Source of the DNA: Azolla caroliniana
Taxonomy: Eukaryota; Polypodiophyta
DNA length: 64,000 nucleotides
Assembly (NCBI GenBank): GCA_043228905.1
Contig: JBHGNT010000016.1
Span: 1 to 64,000, forward strand
Direction: 5' to 3'
This document shows positions 10,127-23,405 of this stretch, piece after piece. The notes under the pieces were generated by a model, which saw only the letters and a program-made list of their open reading frames with translations, was not told where the DNA came from and did not search any database. The stretch's first letter is position 1. Every line of letters begins with the position of its first letter. The position numbers and the translations under genes were made by a program.

Positions 10127-12180
10127 CCAGGTATGAACATTTTAATTGACTCACGCGCTCTTCTCAAGTCCCTCCTCAGATTTGCTAATTTCTTCATGTC
10201 TCTCGACCTGAGTTTCAAAATCATGATTTTTTAATTCGATATCATAGCTAGCGTTGTTAGCTTCGATACGCATGTTTGAACACAAAAATCCGATATCACA
10301 CGAGCCAGGTATGAACATTTTAATTGACTCACGCGCTCTTCTCAAGTCCCTCCTCAAATTTGCTAATTTCTTCATGTCTCTCAGCCTGAGTTTCAAAATC
10401 TTGATTTTTTAATTCCATATCATAGCTAGCGTTGTTAGCTTTGATACGCATGTTTGAACACAAAAATCCGATATCACACGAGCCAGGTATGAACATTTTA
10501 ATTTGCTCACGCGCTCTTCTCAAGTCCCTTCTCAAATTTGCTAATTTCTTCATGTCTCTCGGCCTGAGTTTCAAAATTTCGATTTTTTAATTCCATATCA
10601 TAGCTAGCGTTGTTAGCTTCGATACGCATGTTTGAACACGAAAATCCGATATCACACGAGCCAGGTATGAACATTTTAATTGACTCACGCGCTCTTCTCA
10701 AGTCCCTCCTCAAATTTGCTAATTTCTTCATGTCTCTCGGTCTGAGTTTCAAAATTTTGATTTTTTAATTCCATATCATAGCTAGCGTTGTTAGCTTCGA
10801 TACGCATGTTTGAACACGAAAATCCGATATCACACGAGCCAGGTATGAACATTTTAATTGACTCACGCGCTCTTCTCAAGTCCCTCCTCAAATTTGCTAA
10901 TTTCTTCATGTCTGTCGGCCTGATTCTCAAAATCTTGATTTTTTAATTCTATATCATAGCTAGTGTTGTTAGCTTCGATACGCATGTTTGAACACAAAAA
11001 TCCGATATCACACAAGCCAGGTATGAACATTTTAATTTGCTCACGCGCTCTTCTCAAGTCCCTCCTCAGATTTGCTAATTTCTTCATGTCTCTCGACCTG
11101 AGTTTCAAAATCATGATTTTTTAATTCGATATCATAGCTAGCGTTGTTAGCTTCGATACGCATGTTTGAACATAAAAATCCGATATCACACGAATCAGGT
11201 ATGAACATTTTAATTGACTCACGCGCTCTTCTCAAGTTCCTCCTCAACTTTGCTAATTTCGTCATGTCTCTCGACCTGAGTTTCAAAATCTCGATTTTTT
11301 AATTCTTTATCATAGCTAGCGTTGTTAGCTTCGATACGCATGTTTGAACACAAAAATCCGATATCACACGAGCCAGGTATGAACATTTTAATTCAGTCAC
11401 GGGCTCTTCTAAAGTCCCTCCTCAAATTTGCTAATTTCTTCATGTCTCTCAGTCTGAGTTTCAAAATCTTGATTTTTTAATTCTATATCATAGCTAGCGT
11501 TGTTAGCTTCGATACGCATGTTTGAACACAAAAATCCGATATCACACAAGCCAGGTATGAACATTTTAATTTGCTCACGCGCTCTTCTCAAGTCCCTCCT
11601 CAGATTTGCTAATTTCTTCATGTCTCTCGACCTGAGTTTCAAAATCATGATTTTTTAATTCGATATCATAGCTAGCGTTGTTAGCTTCGATACGCATGTT
11701 TGAACATAAAAATCCGATATCACACGAATCAGGTATGAACATTTTAATTGACTCACGCGCTCTTCTCAAGTCCCTCCTCAACTTTGCTAATTTCGTCATG
11801 TCTCTCGACCTGAGTTTCAAAATCTCGATTTTTTAATTCTTTATCATAGCTAGCGTTGTTAGCTTCGATACGCATGTTTGAACACAAAAATCCGATATCA
11901 CACGAGCCAGGTATGAACATTTTAATTCAGTCACGGGCTCTTCTAAAGTCCCTCCTCAAATTTGCTAATTTCTTCATGTCTCTCGGTCTGAGTTTCAAAA
12001 TCTTGATTTTTTAATTCTATATCATAGCTAGCGTTGTTAGCTTCGATACGCATGTTTGAACACAAAAATCCGATATCACACGAGCCAGGTATGAACATTT
12101 TAATTTGCTCACGCGCTCTTCTCAAGTCCCTCCTCAAATTTGCTAATTTCTTCATGTCTCTCGACCTGAGTTTCAAAATC
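10127..12180. repeat. 2,668-bp higher-order repeat, copy 3, shortened and diverged at the end
   Basis: It agrees with copy 2 at +2,668 up to about 11,500 and then at +2,490, so exactly one 178-bp unit is missing. The switch lies between about 11,500 and 11,547, inside a monomer, and keeps the phase, as expected for unequal crossover or slippage between homologous units. Agreement ends near 12,180 (TTGATTTTTT here against ATGATTTTTT), before the place of the 176-bp unit. A few substitutions at 10,147-10,175 separate its start from copy 2. Confidence 0.8.
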
Positions 12181-12640
12181 TTGATTTTTTAATTCCATAT
12201 CATAGCTAGCGTTGTTAGCTTCGATACGCATGTTTGAACACAAAAATCCGATATCACACGAGCCAGGTATGAACATTTTAATTTGCTCACGCGCTCTTCT
12301 CAAGTCCCTCCTCAAATTTGCTAATTTCGTCATGTCTCTCGACCTGAGTTTCAAAATCTTGATTTTTTAATTCCATATCATAGCTAGCGTTGTTAGCTTC
12401 GATACGCATGTTTGAACACAAAAATCCGATATCACACGAGCCAGGTATGCACATTTTAATTTGCTCACGCGCTCTTCTCAAGTCCCTCCTCAAATTTGCT
12501 AATTTCTTCATGTCTCTCGACCTGAGTTTCAGAATCTCGATTTTTTAATTCCATATCATAGCTAGCGTTGTTAGCTTCGATACGCATGTTTGAACACAAA
12601 AATCCGATATCACACGAGCCAGGTATGAACATTTTAATTG
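12181..12640. repeat. Satellite monomers linking two higher-order repeat families
   Basis: About two and a half 178-bp monomers that continue neither the 2,668-bp period nor, clearly, the 7,821-bp one. The unit around 12,540-12,710 (CAGAATCTCG, then CTCAACTCCC) is nearly identical to units around 16,800-16,980 and 24,620-24,800. The stretch therefore looks like a recombination patch. One unit has ATGCACATTTT instead of ATGAACATTTT (12,448). Confidence 0.65.
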
Positions 12641-13805
12641 ACTCACGCGCTCTTCTCAACTCCCTCCTCAAATTTGCTAATTTCGTCATGTCTCTCGACC
12701 TGAGTTTCAAAATCTTGATTTTTTAATTCTATATCATAGCTAGTGTTGTTAGCTTCGATACGCATGTTTGAACACAAAAATCCGATATCACACAAGCCAG
12801 GTATGAACATTTTAATTTGCTCACGCGCTCTTCTCAAGTCCCTCCTCAGATTTGCTAATTTCTTCACGTCTCTCGACCTGAGTTTCAAAATCATGATTTT
12901 TTAATTCGATATCATAGCTAGCGTTGTTAGCTTCGATACGCATGTTTGAACACAAAAATCCGATATCACACGAGCCAGGTATGAACATTTTAATTGACTC
13001 ACGCGCTCTTCTCAAGTCCCTCCTCAAATTTGCTAATTTCTTCATGTCTCTCAGCCTGAGTTTCAAAATCTTGATTTTTTAATTCCATATCATAGCTAGC
13101 GTTGTTAGCTTCGATACGCATGTTTGAACACAAAAATCCGATATCACACGAGCCAGGTATGAACATTTTAATTTAGTCACGGGCTCTTCTAAAGTCCCTC
13201 CTCAAATTTGCTAATTTCTTCATGTCTCTCGACCTGAGTTTCAGAATGTTGATTTTTTAATTCGATATCATAGCTAGCGTTGTTAGCTTCGATACGCAGG
13301 TTTGAACACAAAAATCCGATATCACACGAGCCAGGTATGAACATTTTAATTTGCTCACGCGCTCTTCTCAAGTCCCTTCTCAAATTTGCTAATTTCTTCA
13401 TGTCTCTCGGCCTGAGTTTCAAAATTTCGATTTTTTAATTCCATATCATAGGTAGCGTTATTAGCTTCGATACGCATGTTTGAACACGAAAATCCGATAT
13501 CACACGAGCCAGGTATGAACATTTTAATTGACTCACGCGCTCTTCTCAAGTCCCTCCTCAAATTAGCTAATTTCTTCATGTCTCTCGGTCTGAGTTTCAA
13601 AATTTTGATTTTTTAATTCCATATCATAGCTAGCATTGTTAGCTTCGATACGCATGTTTGAACACGAAAATCCGATATCACACGAGCCAGGTATGAACAT
13701 TTTAATTGACTCACGCGCTCTTCTCAAGTCCCTCCTCAAATTTGCTAATTTCTTCATGTCTGTCGGCCTGAGTTTCAAAATCTGGATTTTTTAATTCTAT
13801 ATCAT

Positions 13806-13822
13806 AGCTAACGTTGTTAGCT
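13806..13822. other. Perfect 7-bp dyad with 3-bp spacer at the monomer boundary (example)
   Basis: AGCTAAC-GTT-GTTAGCT reads as a perfect inverted repeat. Most monomers carry AGCTAGC in the left arm, leaving one G.T-type mismatch; the perfect form recurs elsewhere, for example near 15,770, 23,580, 26,245, 34,265 and 41,270. It can form a short hairpin or cruciform. I see no match to the CENP-B box. Its function is unknown. Confidence 0.75.
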
Positions 13823-15412
13823 TCGATACGCATGTTTGAACACAAAAATCCGATATCACAAGAGCCAGGTATGAACATTTTAATTGACTCACGCGTTCTT
13901 CTCAAGTCCCTCCTCAAATTAGCTAATTTCGTCATGTCTCTCGACCTGAGTTTCAGAATCTCGATTTTTTAATTCTATATCATAGCTAGCGTTGTTAGCT
14001 TCGATACGCATGTTTGAACACGAAAATCCGATATCAAACGAGCCAGGTATGAACATTTTGATTGACTCACGCGCTCTTCTCAAGTCCCTCCTCAAATTTG
14101 CTAATTTCTTCATGTCTCTCGACCTGAGTTTCAAAATCTCAATTTTTTAATTCCATATCATAGCTAGCGTTGTTAGCTTCGATACGCATGTTTGAACACA
14201 AAAATCCGATATCACACGAGCCAGGTATGAACATTTTAATTGACTCACGCGCTCTTCTCAAGTCCCTCCTCAAATTTGCTAATTTCGTCATGTCTCTCGA
14301 CCTAAGTTTCAAAATCTCGATTTTTTAATTCTATATCATAGCTAGCGTTGTTAGCTTCGATACGCATGTTTGAACACAAAAATCCGATATCACACGAGCC
14401 AGGTATGAACATTTTAATTAAGTCACGGGCTCTTCTAAAGTCCCTCCTCAAATTTACTAATTTCTTCATGTCTCTCGGCCTGAGTTTCAAAATCTCGATT
14501 TTTTAATTCTATATCATAACTAGTGTTGTTAGCTTCGATACGCATGTTTGAACACAAAATACCGATATCACACGAGCCAGGTATGAACATTTTAATTCAG
14601 TCACGGGCTCTTCTAAAGTCCCTCCTCAAATTTGCTAATTTCGTCATGTCTCTCGACCTGAGTTTCACAATCTCAATTTTTTAATTCCATATCATAGCTA
14701 GCGTTGTTAGCTTCGATACGCATGTTTGAACACAAAAATCCGATATCACACGAGCCAGGCATGAACATTTTAATTTGCTCACGCGCTCTTCTCAAGTCCC
14801 TCCTCAAATTAGCTAATTTCTTCATGTCTCTCGACCTGAGTTTAAGAATGTCGATTTTTTAATTCGATATCATAGCTAGCGTTGTTAGCTTCGATACGCA
14901 TGTTTGAACACAAAAATCCGATATCACACGAGCCAGGTATGAACATTTTAATTTGCTCACGCGCTCTTCTCAAGTCCCTCCTCAAATTTGCTAATTTCTT
15001 CATGTCTCTCGACCTGAGTTTCAGAATCTTGATTTTTTAATTCTACATCATAGCTAGCGTTGTTAGCTTCGATACGCATGTTTGAACATAAAAATCCGAT
15101 ATCACACGAATCAGGTATGAACATTTTAATTGACTCACGCGCTCTTCTCAAGTCCCTCCTCAAATTAGCTAATTTCTTCATGTCTCTCAGCCTGAGTTTC
15201 AGAATCTTGATTTTTTAATTCTATATCATAGCTAGCGTTGTTAGCTTCGATACGCATGTTTGAACACAAAAATCCGATATCACACGAGCCAGGTATGAAC
15301 ATTTTAATTGACTCACGCGCTCTTCTCAAGTCCCTCCTCAAATTTGCTAATTTCTTCATGTCTCTCAGCCTGAGTTTCAAAATCTTGATTTTTTAATTCC
15401 ATATCATAGCTA

Positions 15413-15584
15413 GCGTTGTTAGCTTCGATACGCATGTTTGAACACAAAAATCCGATATCACACGAGCCTGGTATGAACATTTTTATTAACTCACGCGCTC
15501 TTCTCAAGTCCCTTCTCAAGTCCCTTCTCATGTCTGTCGGCCTGAGTTTCAAAATTTTCATTTTTTAATTCCATATTATAGCTA
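15413..15584. repeat. 172-bp monomer with internal 12-bp tandem repeat
   Basis: AAGTCCCTTCTC occurs twice in a row (15506-15517 and 15518-15529) and replaces the usual CTCAAATTTGCTAATTTCTTC region, a net loss of 6 bp. The unit also carries TGTCTGTCGGCC and AAAATTTTCATTTTTT. It looks like a deletion repaired with local duplication. Sister units lie at 17188, 23234, 25009, 29467 and 56589. Confidence 0.92.
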
Positions 15585-17187
15585 GCGTTGTTAGCTTCGA
15601 TACGCATGTTTGAACACGAAAATCCGATATCACACGAGCCAGGTATTGAACATTTTAATTGACTCACGCGCTCTTCTCAAGTCCCTCCTCAAATTTGCTA
15701 ATTTCTTCATGTCTCTCGACCTGAGTTTCAAACTCTCGATTTTTTAATTCTATATCATAGCTAACGTTGTTAGCTTCGATACGCATGTTTGAACACAAAA
15801 ATCCGATATCACACGAGCCAGGTATGAACATTTTAATTTGCTCACGCGCTCTTCTCAAGTCCCTCCTCAAATTTGCTAATTTCTTCATGTCTCTCGACCT
15901 GAGTTTCAAAATCTTGATTTTTTAATTCCATATCATAGCTAGCGTTGTTAGCTTCGATACGCATGTTTGAACACAAAAATCCGATATCACACGAGCCAGG
16001 TATGAACATTTTAATTTGCTCACGCGCTCTTCTCAAGTCCCTCCTCAAATTTGCTAATTTCGTCATGTCTCTCGACCTGAGTTTCAAAATCTCAATTTTT
16101 TAATTCCATATCATAGCTAGCGTTGTTAGCTTCGATACGCATGTTTGAACACAAAAATCCGATATCACACGAGCCAGGTATGAACATTTTAATTTGCTCA
16201 CGCGCTCTTCTCAAGTCCCTCCTCAAATTTGCTAATTTCGTCATGTCTCTCGACCTGAGTTTCAAAATCTCAATTTTTTAATTCCATATCATAGCTAGCG
16301 TTGTTAGCTTCGATACGCATGTTTGAACACAAAAATCCGATATCACACGAGCCAGGTATGAACATTTTAATTGACTCACGCGCTCTTCTCAACTCCCTCC
16401 TCAAATTTGCTAATTTCGTCATGTCTCTCGACCTGAGTTTCAAAATCTTGATTTTTTAATTCTATATCATAGCTAGTGTTGTAAGCTTCGATACGCATGT
16501 TTGAACACAAAAATCCGATATCACACAAGCCAGGTATGAACATTTTAATTTGCTCACGTGCTCTTCTCAAGTCCCTCCTCAGATTTGCTAATTTCTTCAT
16601 GTCTCTCGACCTGAGTTTCAAAATCATGATTTTTTAATTCGATATCATAGCTAGCGTTGTTAGCTTCGATACGCATGTTTGAACACAAAAATCCGATATC
16701 ACACGAGCCAGGTATGAACATTTTAATTGACTCACGCGCTCTTCTCAAGTCCCTCCTCAAATTTGCTAATTTCTTCATGTCTCTCGACCTGAGTTTCAGA
16801 ATCTCGATTTTTTAATTCCATATCATAGCTAGCGTTGTTAGCTTCGATACGCATGTTTGAACACAAAAATCCGATATCACACGAGCCAGGTATGAACATT
16901 TTAATTGACTCACGCGCTCTTCTCAACTCCCTCCTCAAATTTGCTAATTTCGTCATGTCTCTCGACCTGAGTTTCAAAATCTTGATTTTTTAATTCTATA
17001 TCATAGCTAGTGTTGTTAGCTTCGATACGCATGTTTGAACACAAAAATCCGATATCACACAAGCCAGGTATGAACATTTTAATTTGCTCACGCGCTCTTC
17101 TCAAGTCCCTCCTCAGATTTGCTAATTTCTTCATGTCTCTCGACCTGAGTTTCAAAATCATGATTTTTTAATTCGATATCATAGCTA

Positions 17188-17359
17188 GCGTTGTTAGCTT
17201 CGATACGCATGTTTGAACACAAAAATCCGATATCACACGAGCCAGGTATGAACATTTTTATTGACTCACGCGCTCTTCTCAAGTCCCTTCTCAAGTCCCT
17301 TCTCATGTCTGTCGGCCTGAGTTTCAAAATTTTCATTTTTTAATTCCATATTATAGCTA
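17188..17359. repeat. 172-bp monomer, second in copy A
   Basis: Same internal structure as the unit at 15413. It differs by TTTTTATTGACTC in place of TTTTTATTAACTC and by GAGCCAGG in place of GAGCCTGG. Confidence 0.9.
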
Positions 17360-20300
17360 GCGTTGTTAGCTTCGATACGCATGTTTGAACACGAAAATCC
17401 GATATCACACGAGCCAGGTATGAACATTTTAATTTGCTCACGCGCTCTTCTCAAGTCCCTCCTCAAATTTGCTAATTTCTTCATGTCTCTCGACCTGAGT
17501 TTCAGAATCTTGATTTTTTAATTCTATATCATAGCTAGCGTTGTTAGCTTCGATACGCATGTTTGAACGCAAAAATCCGATATCACACGAGCCAGGTATG
17601 AACATTTTAATTGACTCACGCGCTCTTCTCAAGTCCCTCCTCAAATTTGCTATTTTCTTCATGTCTCTCAGCCTGAGTTTCAAAATCTTGATTTTTTAAT
17701 TCCATATCATAGCTAGCGTTGTTAGCTTCGATACGCATGTTTGAACACAAAAATCCGATATCACACGAGCCAGGTATGAACATTTTAATTTAGTCACGGG
17801 CTCTTCTAAAGTCCCTCCTCAAATTTGCTAATTTCTTCATGTCTCTCGACCTGAGTTTCAGAATGTCGATTTTTTAATTCGATATCATAGCTAGCGTTGT
17901 TAGCTTCGATACGCAGGTTTGAACACAAAAATCCGATATCACACGAGCCAGGTATGAACATTTTAATTTGCTCACGCGCTCTTCTCAAGTACCTTCTCAA
18001 ATTTGCTAATTTCTTCATGTCTCTCGGCCTGAGTTTCAAAATTTCGATTTTTTAATTCCATATCATAGCTAGCGTTGTTAGCTTCGATACGCATGTTTGA
18101 ACACGAAAATCCGATATCACACGAGCCAGGTATGAACATTTTAATTGACTCACGCGCTCTTCTCAAGTCCCTCCTCAAATTTGCTAATTTCTTCATGTCT
18201 GTCGGCCTGAGTTTCAAAATCTTGATTTTTTAATTCTATATCATAGCTAGTGTTGTTAGCTTCGATACGCATGTTTGAACACGAAAATCCGATATCACAC
18301 GAGCCAGGTATGAACATTTTAATTTGCTCACGCGCTCTTCTCAAGTCCCTCCTCAAATTTGCTAATTTCTTCATGTCTCTCGACCTGAGTTTCAGAATCT
18401 CGATTTTTTAATTCCATATCATAGCTAGCGTTGTTAGCTTCGATACGCATGTTTGAACACAAAAATCCGATATCACACGAGCCAGGTATGAACATTTTAA
18501 TTGACTCACGCGTTCTTCTCAAGTCCCTCCTCAAATTAGCTAATTTCGTCATGTCTCTCGACCTGAGTTTCAGAATCTCGATTTTTTAATTCTATATCAT
18601 AGCTAGCGTTGTTAGCTTCGATACGCATGTTTGAACACGAAAATCCGATATCACACGAGCCAGGTATGAACATTTTGATTGACTCACGCGCTCTTCTCAA
18701 GTCCCTCCTCAAATTTGCTAATTTCTTCATGTCTCTCGACCTGAGTTTCAAAATCTCAATTTTTTAATTCCATATCATAGCTAGCGTTGTTAGCTTCGAT
18801 ACGCATGTTTGAACACAAAAATCCGATATCACACGAGCCAGGTATGAACATTTTAATTGACTCACGCGCTCTTCTCAAGTCCCTCCTCAAATTAGCTAAT
18901 TTCTTCATGTCTCTCGACCTGAGTTTCAAAATCTCGATTTTTTAATTCTATATCATAGCTAGCGTGGTTAGCTTCGATACGCATGTTTGAACACAAAAAT
19001 CCGATATCACACGAGCCAGGTATGAACATTTTAATTTAGTCACGGGCTCTTCTAAAGTCCCTCCTCAAATTTGCTAATTTCTTCATGTCTCTCGACCTGA
19101 GTTTCAAAATCTTGATTTTTTAATTCGATATCATAGCTAGCGTTGTTAGCTTCGATACGCATGTTTGAACACAAAAATCCGATATCACACGAGCCAGGTA
19201 TGAACATTTTAATTGACTCACGCGCTCTTCTCAAGTCCCTCCTCAAATTTGCTAATTTCGTCATGTCTCTCGACCTAAGTTTCAAAATCTCGATTTTTTA
19301 ATTCTATATCATAGCTAGCGTTGTTAGCTTCGATACGCATGTTTGAACACAAAAATCCGATATCACACGAGCCAGGTATGAACATTTTAATTAAGTCACG
19401 GGCTCTTCTAAAGTCCCTCCTCAAATTTACTAATTTCTTCATGTCTCTCGGCCTGAGTTTCAAAATCTCGATTTTTTAATTCTATATCATAACTAGTGTT
19501 GTTAGCTTCGATACGCATGTTTGAACACAAAATACCGATATCACACGAGCCAGGTATGAACATTTTAATTCAGTCACGGGCTCTTCTAAAGTCCCTCCTC
19601 AAATTTGCTAATTTCGTCATGTCTCTCGACCTGAGTTTCACAATCTCAATTTTTTAATTCCATATCATAGCTAGCGTTGTTAGCTTCGATACGCATGTTT
19701 GAACACAAAAATCCGATATCACACGAGCCAGGCATGAACATTTTAATTTGCTCACGCGCTCTTCTCAAGTCCCTCCTCAAATTAGCTAATTTCTTCATGT
19801 CTCTCGACCTGAGTTTAAGAATGTCGATTTTTTAATTCGATATCATAGCTAACGTTGTTAGCTTCGATACGCATGTTTGAACACAAAAATCCGATATCAC
19901 ACGAGCCAGGTATGAACATTTTAATTTGCTCACGCGCTCTTCTCAAGTCCCTCCTCAAATTTGCTAATTTCTTCATGTCTCTCGACCTGAGTTTCAGAAT
20001 CTTGATTTTTTAATTCTATATCATAGCTAGCGTTGTTAGCTTCGATACGCATGTTTGAACACAAAAATCCGATATCACACGAGCCAGGTATGAACATTTT
20101 AATTTGCTCACGCGCTCTTCTCAAGTCCCTCCTCAAATTTGCTAATTTCGTCATGTCTCTCGACCTGAGTTTCAAAATCTCAATTTTTTAATTCCATATC
20201 ATAGCTAGCGTTGTTAGCTTCGATACGCATGTTTGAACACAAAAATCCGATATCACACGAGCCAGGTATGAACATTTTAATTTGCTCACGCGCTCTTCTC

Positions 20301-23233
20301 AAGTCCCTCCTCAAATTTGCTAATTTCGTCATGTCTCTCGACCTGAGTTTCAAAATCTCAATTTTTTAATTCCATATCATAGCTAGCGTTGTTAGCTTCG
20401 ATACGCATGTTTGAACACAAAAATCCGATATCACACGAGCCAGGTATGAACATTTTAATTGACTCACGCGCTCTTCTCAACTCCCTCCTCAAATTTGCTA
20501 ATTTCGTCATGTCTCTCGACCTGAGTTTCAAAATCTTGATTTTTTAATTCTATATCATAGCTAGTGTTGTAAGCTTCGATACGCATGTTTGAACACAAAA
20601 ATCCGATATCACACGAGCCAGGTATGAACATTTTAATTTGCTCACGTGCTCTTCTCAAGTCCCTCCTCAGATTTGCTAATTTCTTCATGTCTCTCGACCT
20701 GAGTTTCAAAATCATGATTTTTTAATTCGATATCATAGCTAGCGTTGTTAGCTTCGATACGCATGTTTGAACACAAAAATCCGATATCACACGAGCCAGG
20801 TATGAACATTTTAATTGACTCACGCGCTCTTCTCAAGTCCCTCCTCAAATTTGCTAATTTCTTCATGTCTCTCAGCCTGAGTTTCAAAATCTTGATTTTT
20901 TAATTCCATATCATAGCTAGCGTTGTTAGCTTCGATACGCATGTTTGAACACAAAAATCCGATATCACACGAGCCAGGTATGAACATTTTAATTTAGTCA
21001 CGGGCTCTTCTAAAGTCCCTCCTCAAATTTGCTAATTTCTTCATGTCTCTCGACCTGAGTTTCAGAATGTTGATTTTTTAATTCGATATCATAGCTAGCG
21101 TTGTTAGCTTCGATACGCAGGTTTGAACACAAAAATCCGATATCACACGAGCCAGGTATGAACATTTTAATTTGCTCACGCGCTCTTCTCAAGTCCCTTC
21201 TCAAATTTGCTAATTTCTTCATGTCTCTCGGCCTGAGTTTCAAAATTTCGATTTTTTAATTCCATATCATAGGTAGCGTTATTAGCTTCGATACGCATGT
21301 TTGAACACGAAAATCCGATATCACACGAGCCAGGTATGAACATTTTAATTGACTCACGCGCTCTTCTCAAGTCCCTCCTCAAATTAGCTAATTTCTTCAT
21401 GTCTCTCGGTCTGAGTTTCAAAATTTTGATTTTTTAATTCCATATCATAGCTAGCATTGTTAGCTTCGATACGCATGTTTGAACACGAAAATCCGATATC
21501 ACACGAGCCAGGTATGAACATTTTAATTGACTCACGCGCTCTTCTCAAGTCCCTCCTCAAATTTGCTAATTTCTTCATGTCTGTCGGCCTGAGTTTCAAA
21601 ATCTGGATTTTTTAATTCTATATCATAGCTAACGTTGTTAGCTTCGATACGCATGTTTGAACACAAAAATCCGATATCACAAGAGCCAGGTATGAACATT
21701 TTAATTGACTCACGCGTTCTTCTCAAGTCCCTCCTCAAATTAGCTAATTTCGTCATGTCTCTCGACCTGAGTTTCAGAATCTCGATTTTTTAATTCTATA
21801 TCATAGCTAGCGTTGTTAGCTTCGATACGCATGTTTGAACACGAAAATCCGATATCACACGAGCCAGGTATGAACATTTTGATTGACTCACGCGCTCTTC
21901 TCAAGTCCCTCCTCAAATTTGCTAATTTCTTCATGTCTCTCGACCTGAGTTTCAAAATCTCAATTTTTTAATTCCATATCATAGCTAGCGTTGTTAGCTT
22001 CGATACGCATGTTTGAACACAAAAATCCGATATCACACGAGCCAGGTATGAACATTTTAATTGACTCACGCGCTCTTCTCAAGTCCCTCCTCAAATTTGC
22101 TAATTTCGTCATGTCTCTCGACCTAAGTTTCAAAATCTCGATTTTTTAATTCTATATCATAGCTAGCGTTGTTAGCTTCGATACGCATGTTTGAACACAA
22201 AAATCCGATATCACACGAGCCAGGTATGAACATTTTAATTAAGTCACGGGCTCTTCTAAAGTCCCTCCTCAAATTTACTAATTTCTTCATGTCTCTCGGC
22301 CTGAGTTTCAAAATCCTGATTTTTTAATTCTATATCATAACTAGTGTTGTTAGCTTCGATACGCATGTTTGAACACAAAATACCGATATCACACGAGCCA
22401 GGTATGAACATTTTAATTCAGTCACGGGCTCTTCTAAAGTCCCTCCTCAAATTTGCTAATTTCGTCATGTCTCTCGACCTGAGTTTCACAATCTCAATTT
22501 TTTAATTCCATATCATAGCTAGCGTTGTTAGCTTCGATACGCATGTTTGAACACAAAAATCCGATATCACACGAGCCAGGCATGAACATTTTAATTTGCT
22601 CACGCGCTCTTCTCAAGTCCCTCCTCAAATTAGCTAATTTCTTCATGTCTCTCGACCTGAGTTTAAGAATGTCGATTTTTTAATTCGATATCATAGCTAG
22701 CGTTGTTAGCTTCGATACGCATGTTTGAACACAAAAATCCGATATCACACGAGCCAGGTATGAACATTTTAATTTGCTCACGCGCTCTTCTCAAGTCCCT
22801 CCTCAAATTTGCTAATTTCTTCATGTCTCTCGACCTGAGTTTCAGAATCTTGATTTTTTAATTCTATATCATAGCTAGCGTTGTTAGCTTCGATACGCAT
22901 GTTTGAACATAAAAATCCGATATCACACGAATCAGGTATGAACATTTTAATTGACTCACGCGCTCTTCTCAAGTCCCTCCTCAAATTAGCTAATTTCTTC
23001 ATGTCTCTCAGCCTGAGTTTCAGAATCTTGATTTTTTAATTCTATATCATAGCTAGCGTTGTTAGCTTCGATACGCATGTTTGAACACAAAAATCCGATA
23101 TCACACGAGCCAGGTATGAACATTTTAATTGACTCACGCGCTCTTCTCAAGTCCCTCCTCAAATTTGCTAATTTCTTCATGTCTCTCAGCCTGAGTTTCA
23201 AAATCTTGATTTTTTAATTCCATATCATAGCTA

Positions 23234-23405
23234 GCGTTGTTAGCTTCGATACGCATGTTTGAACACAAAAATCCGATATCACACGAGCCTGGTATGAACA
23301 TTTTTATTAACTCACGCGCTCTTCTCAAGTCCCTTCTCAAGTCCCTTCTCATGTCTGTCGGCCTGAGTTTCAAAATTTTCATTTTTTAATTCCATATTAT
23401 AGCTA
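23234..23405. repeat. 172-bp monomer, first in copy B
   Basis: Exact positional counterpart (+7,821) of the unit at 15413, including the GAGCCTGG variant. Confidence 0.9.

Larger units (their letters stand above)
12641..20461. repeat. 7,821-bp higher-order repeat, copy A
   Basis: The copy has 44 units: 44 x 178 = 7,832, less 12 for two 172-bp monomers, plus 1 for one 179-bp monomer (around 15,646), which gives 7,821. Private variants shared at +7,821 include CGCAGGTTTG (13,296), TAGGTAGCGTTATTAGC (about 13,450) and ATCTGGATTTTTT (about 13,780). Some patches, at about 18.15-18.5 kb and 20.03-20.46 kb, do not agree with copy B and look like conversion tracts. Within this copy, 13.5-15 kb resembles 18.5-20 kb at an offset of 4,973 bp. 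Confidence 0.82.
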
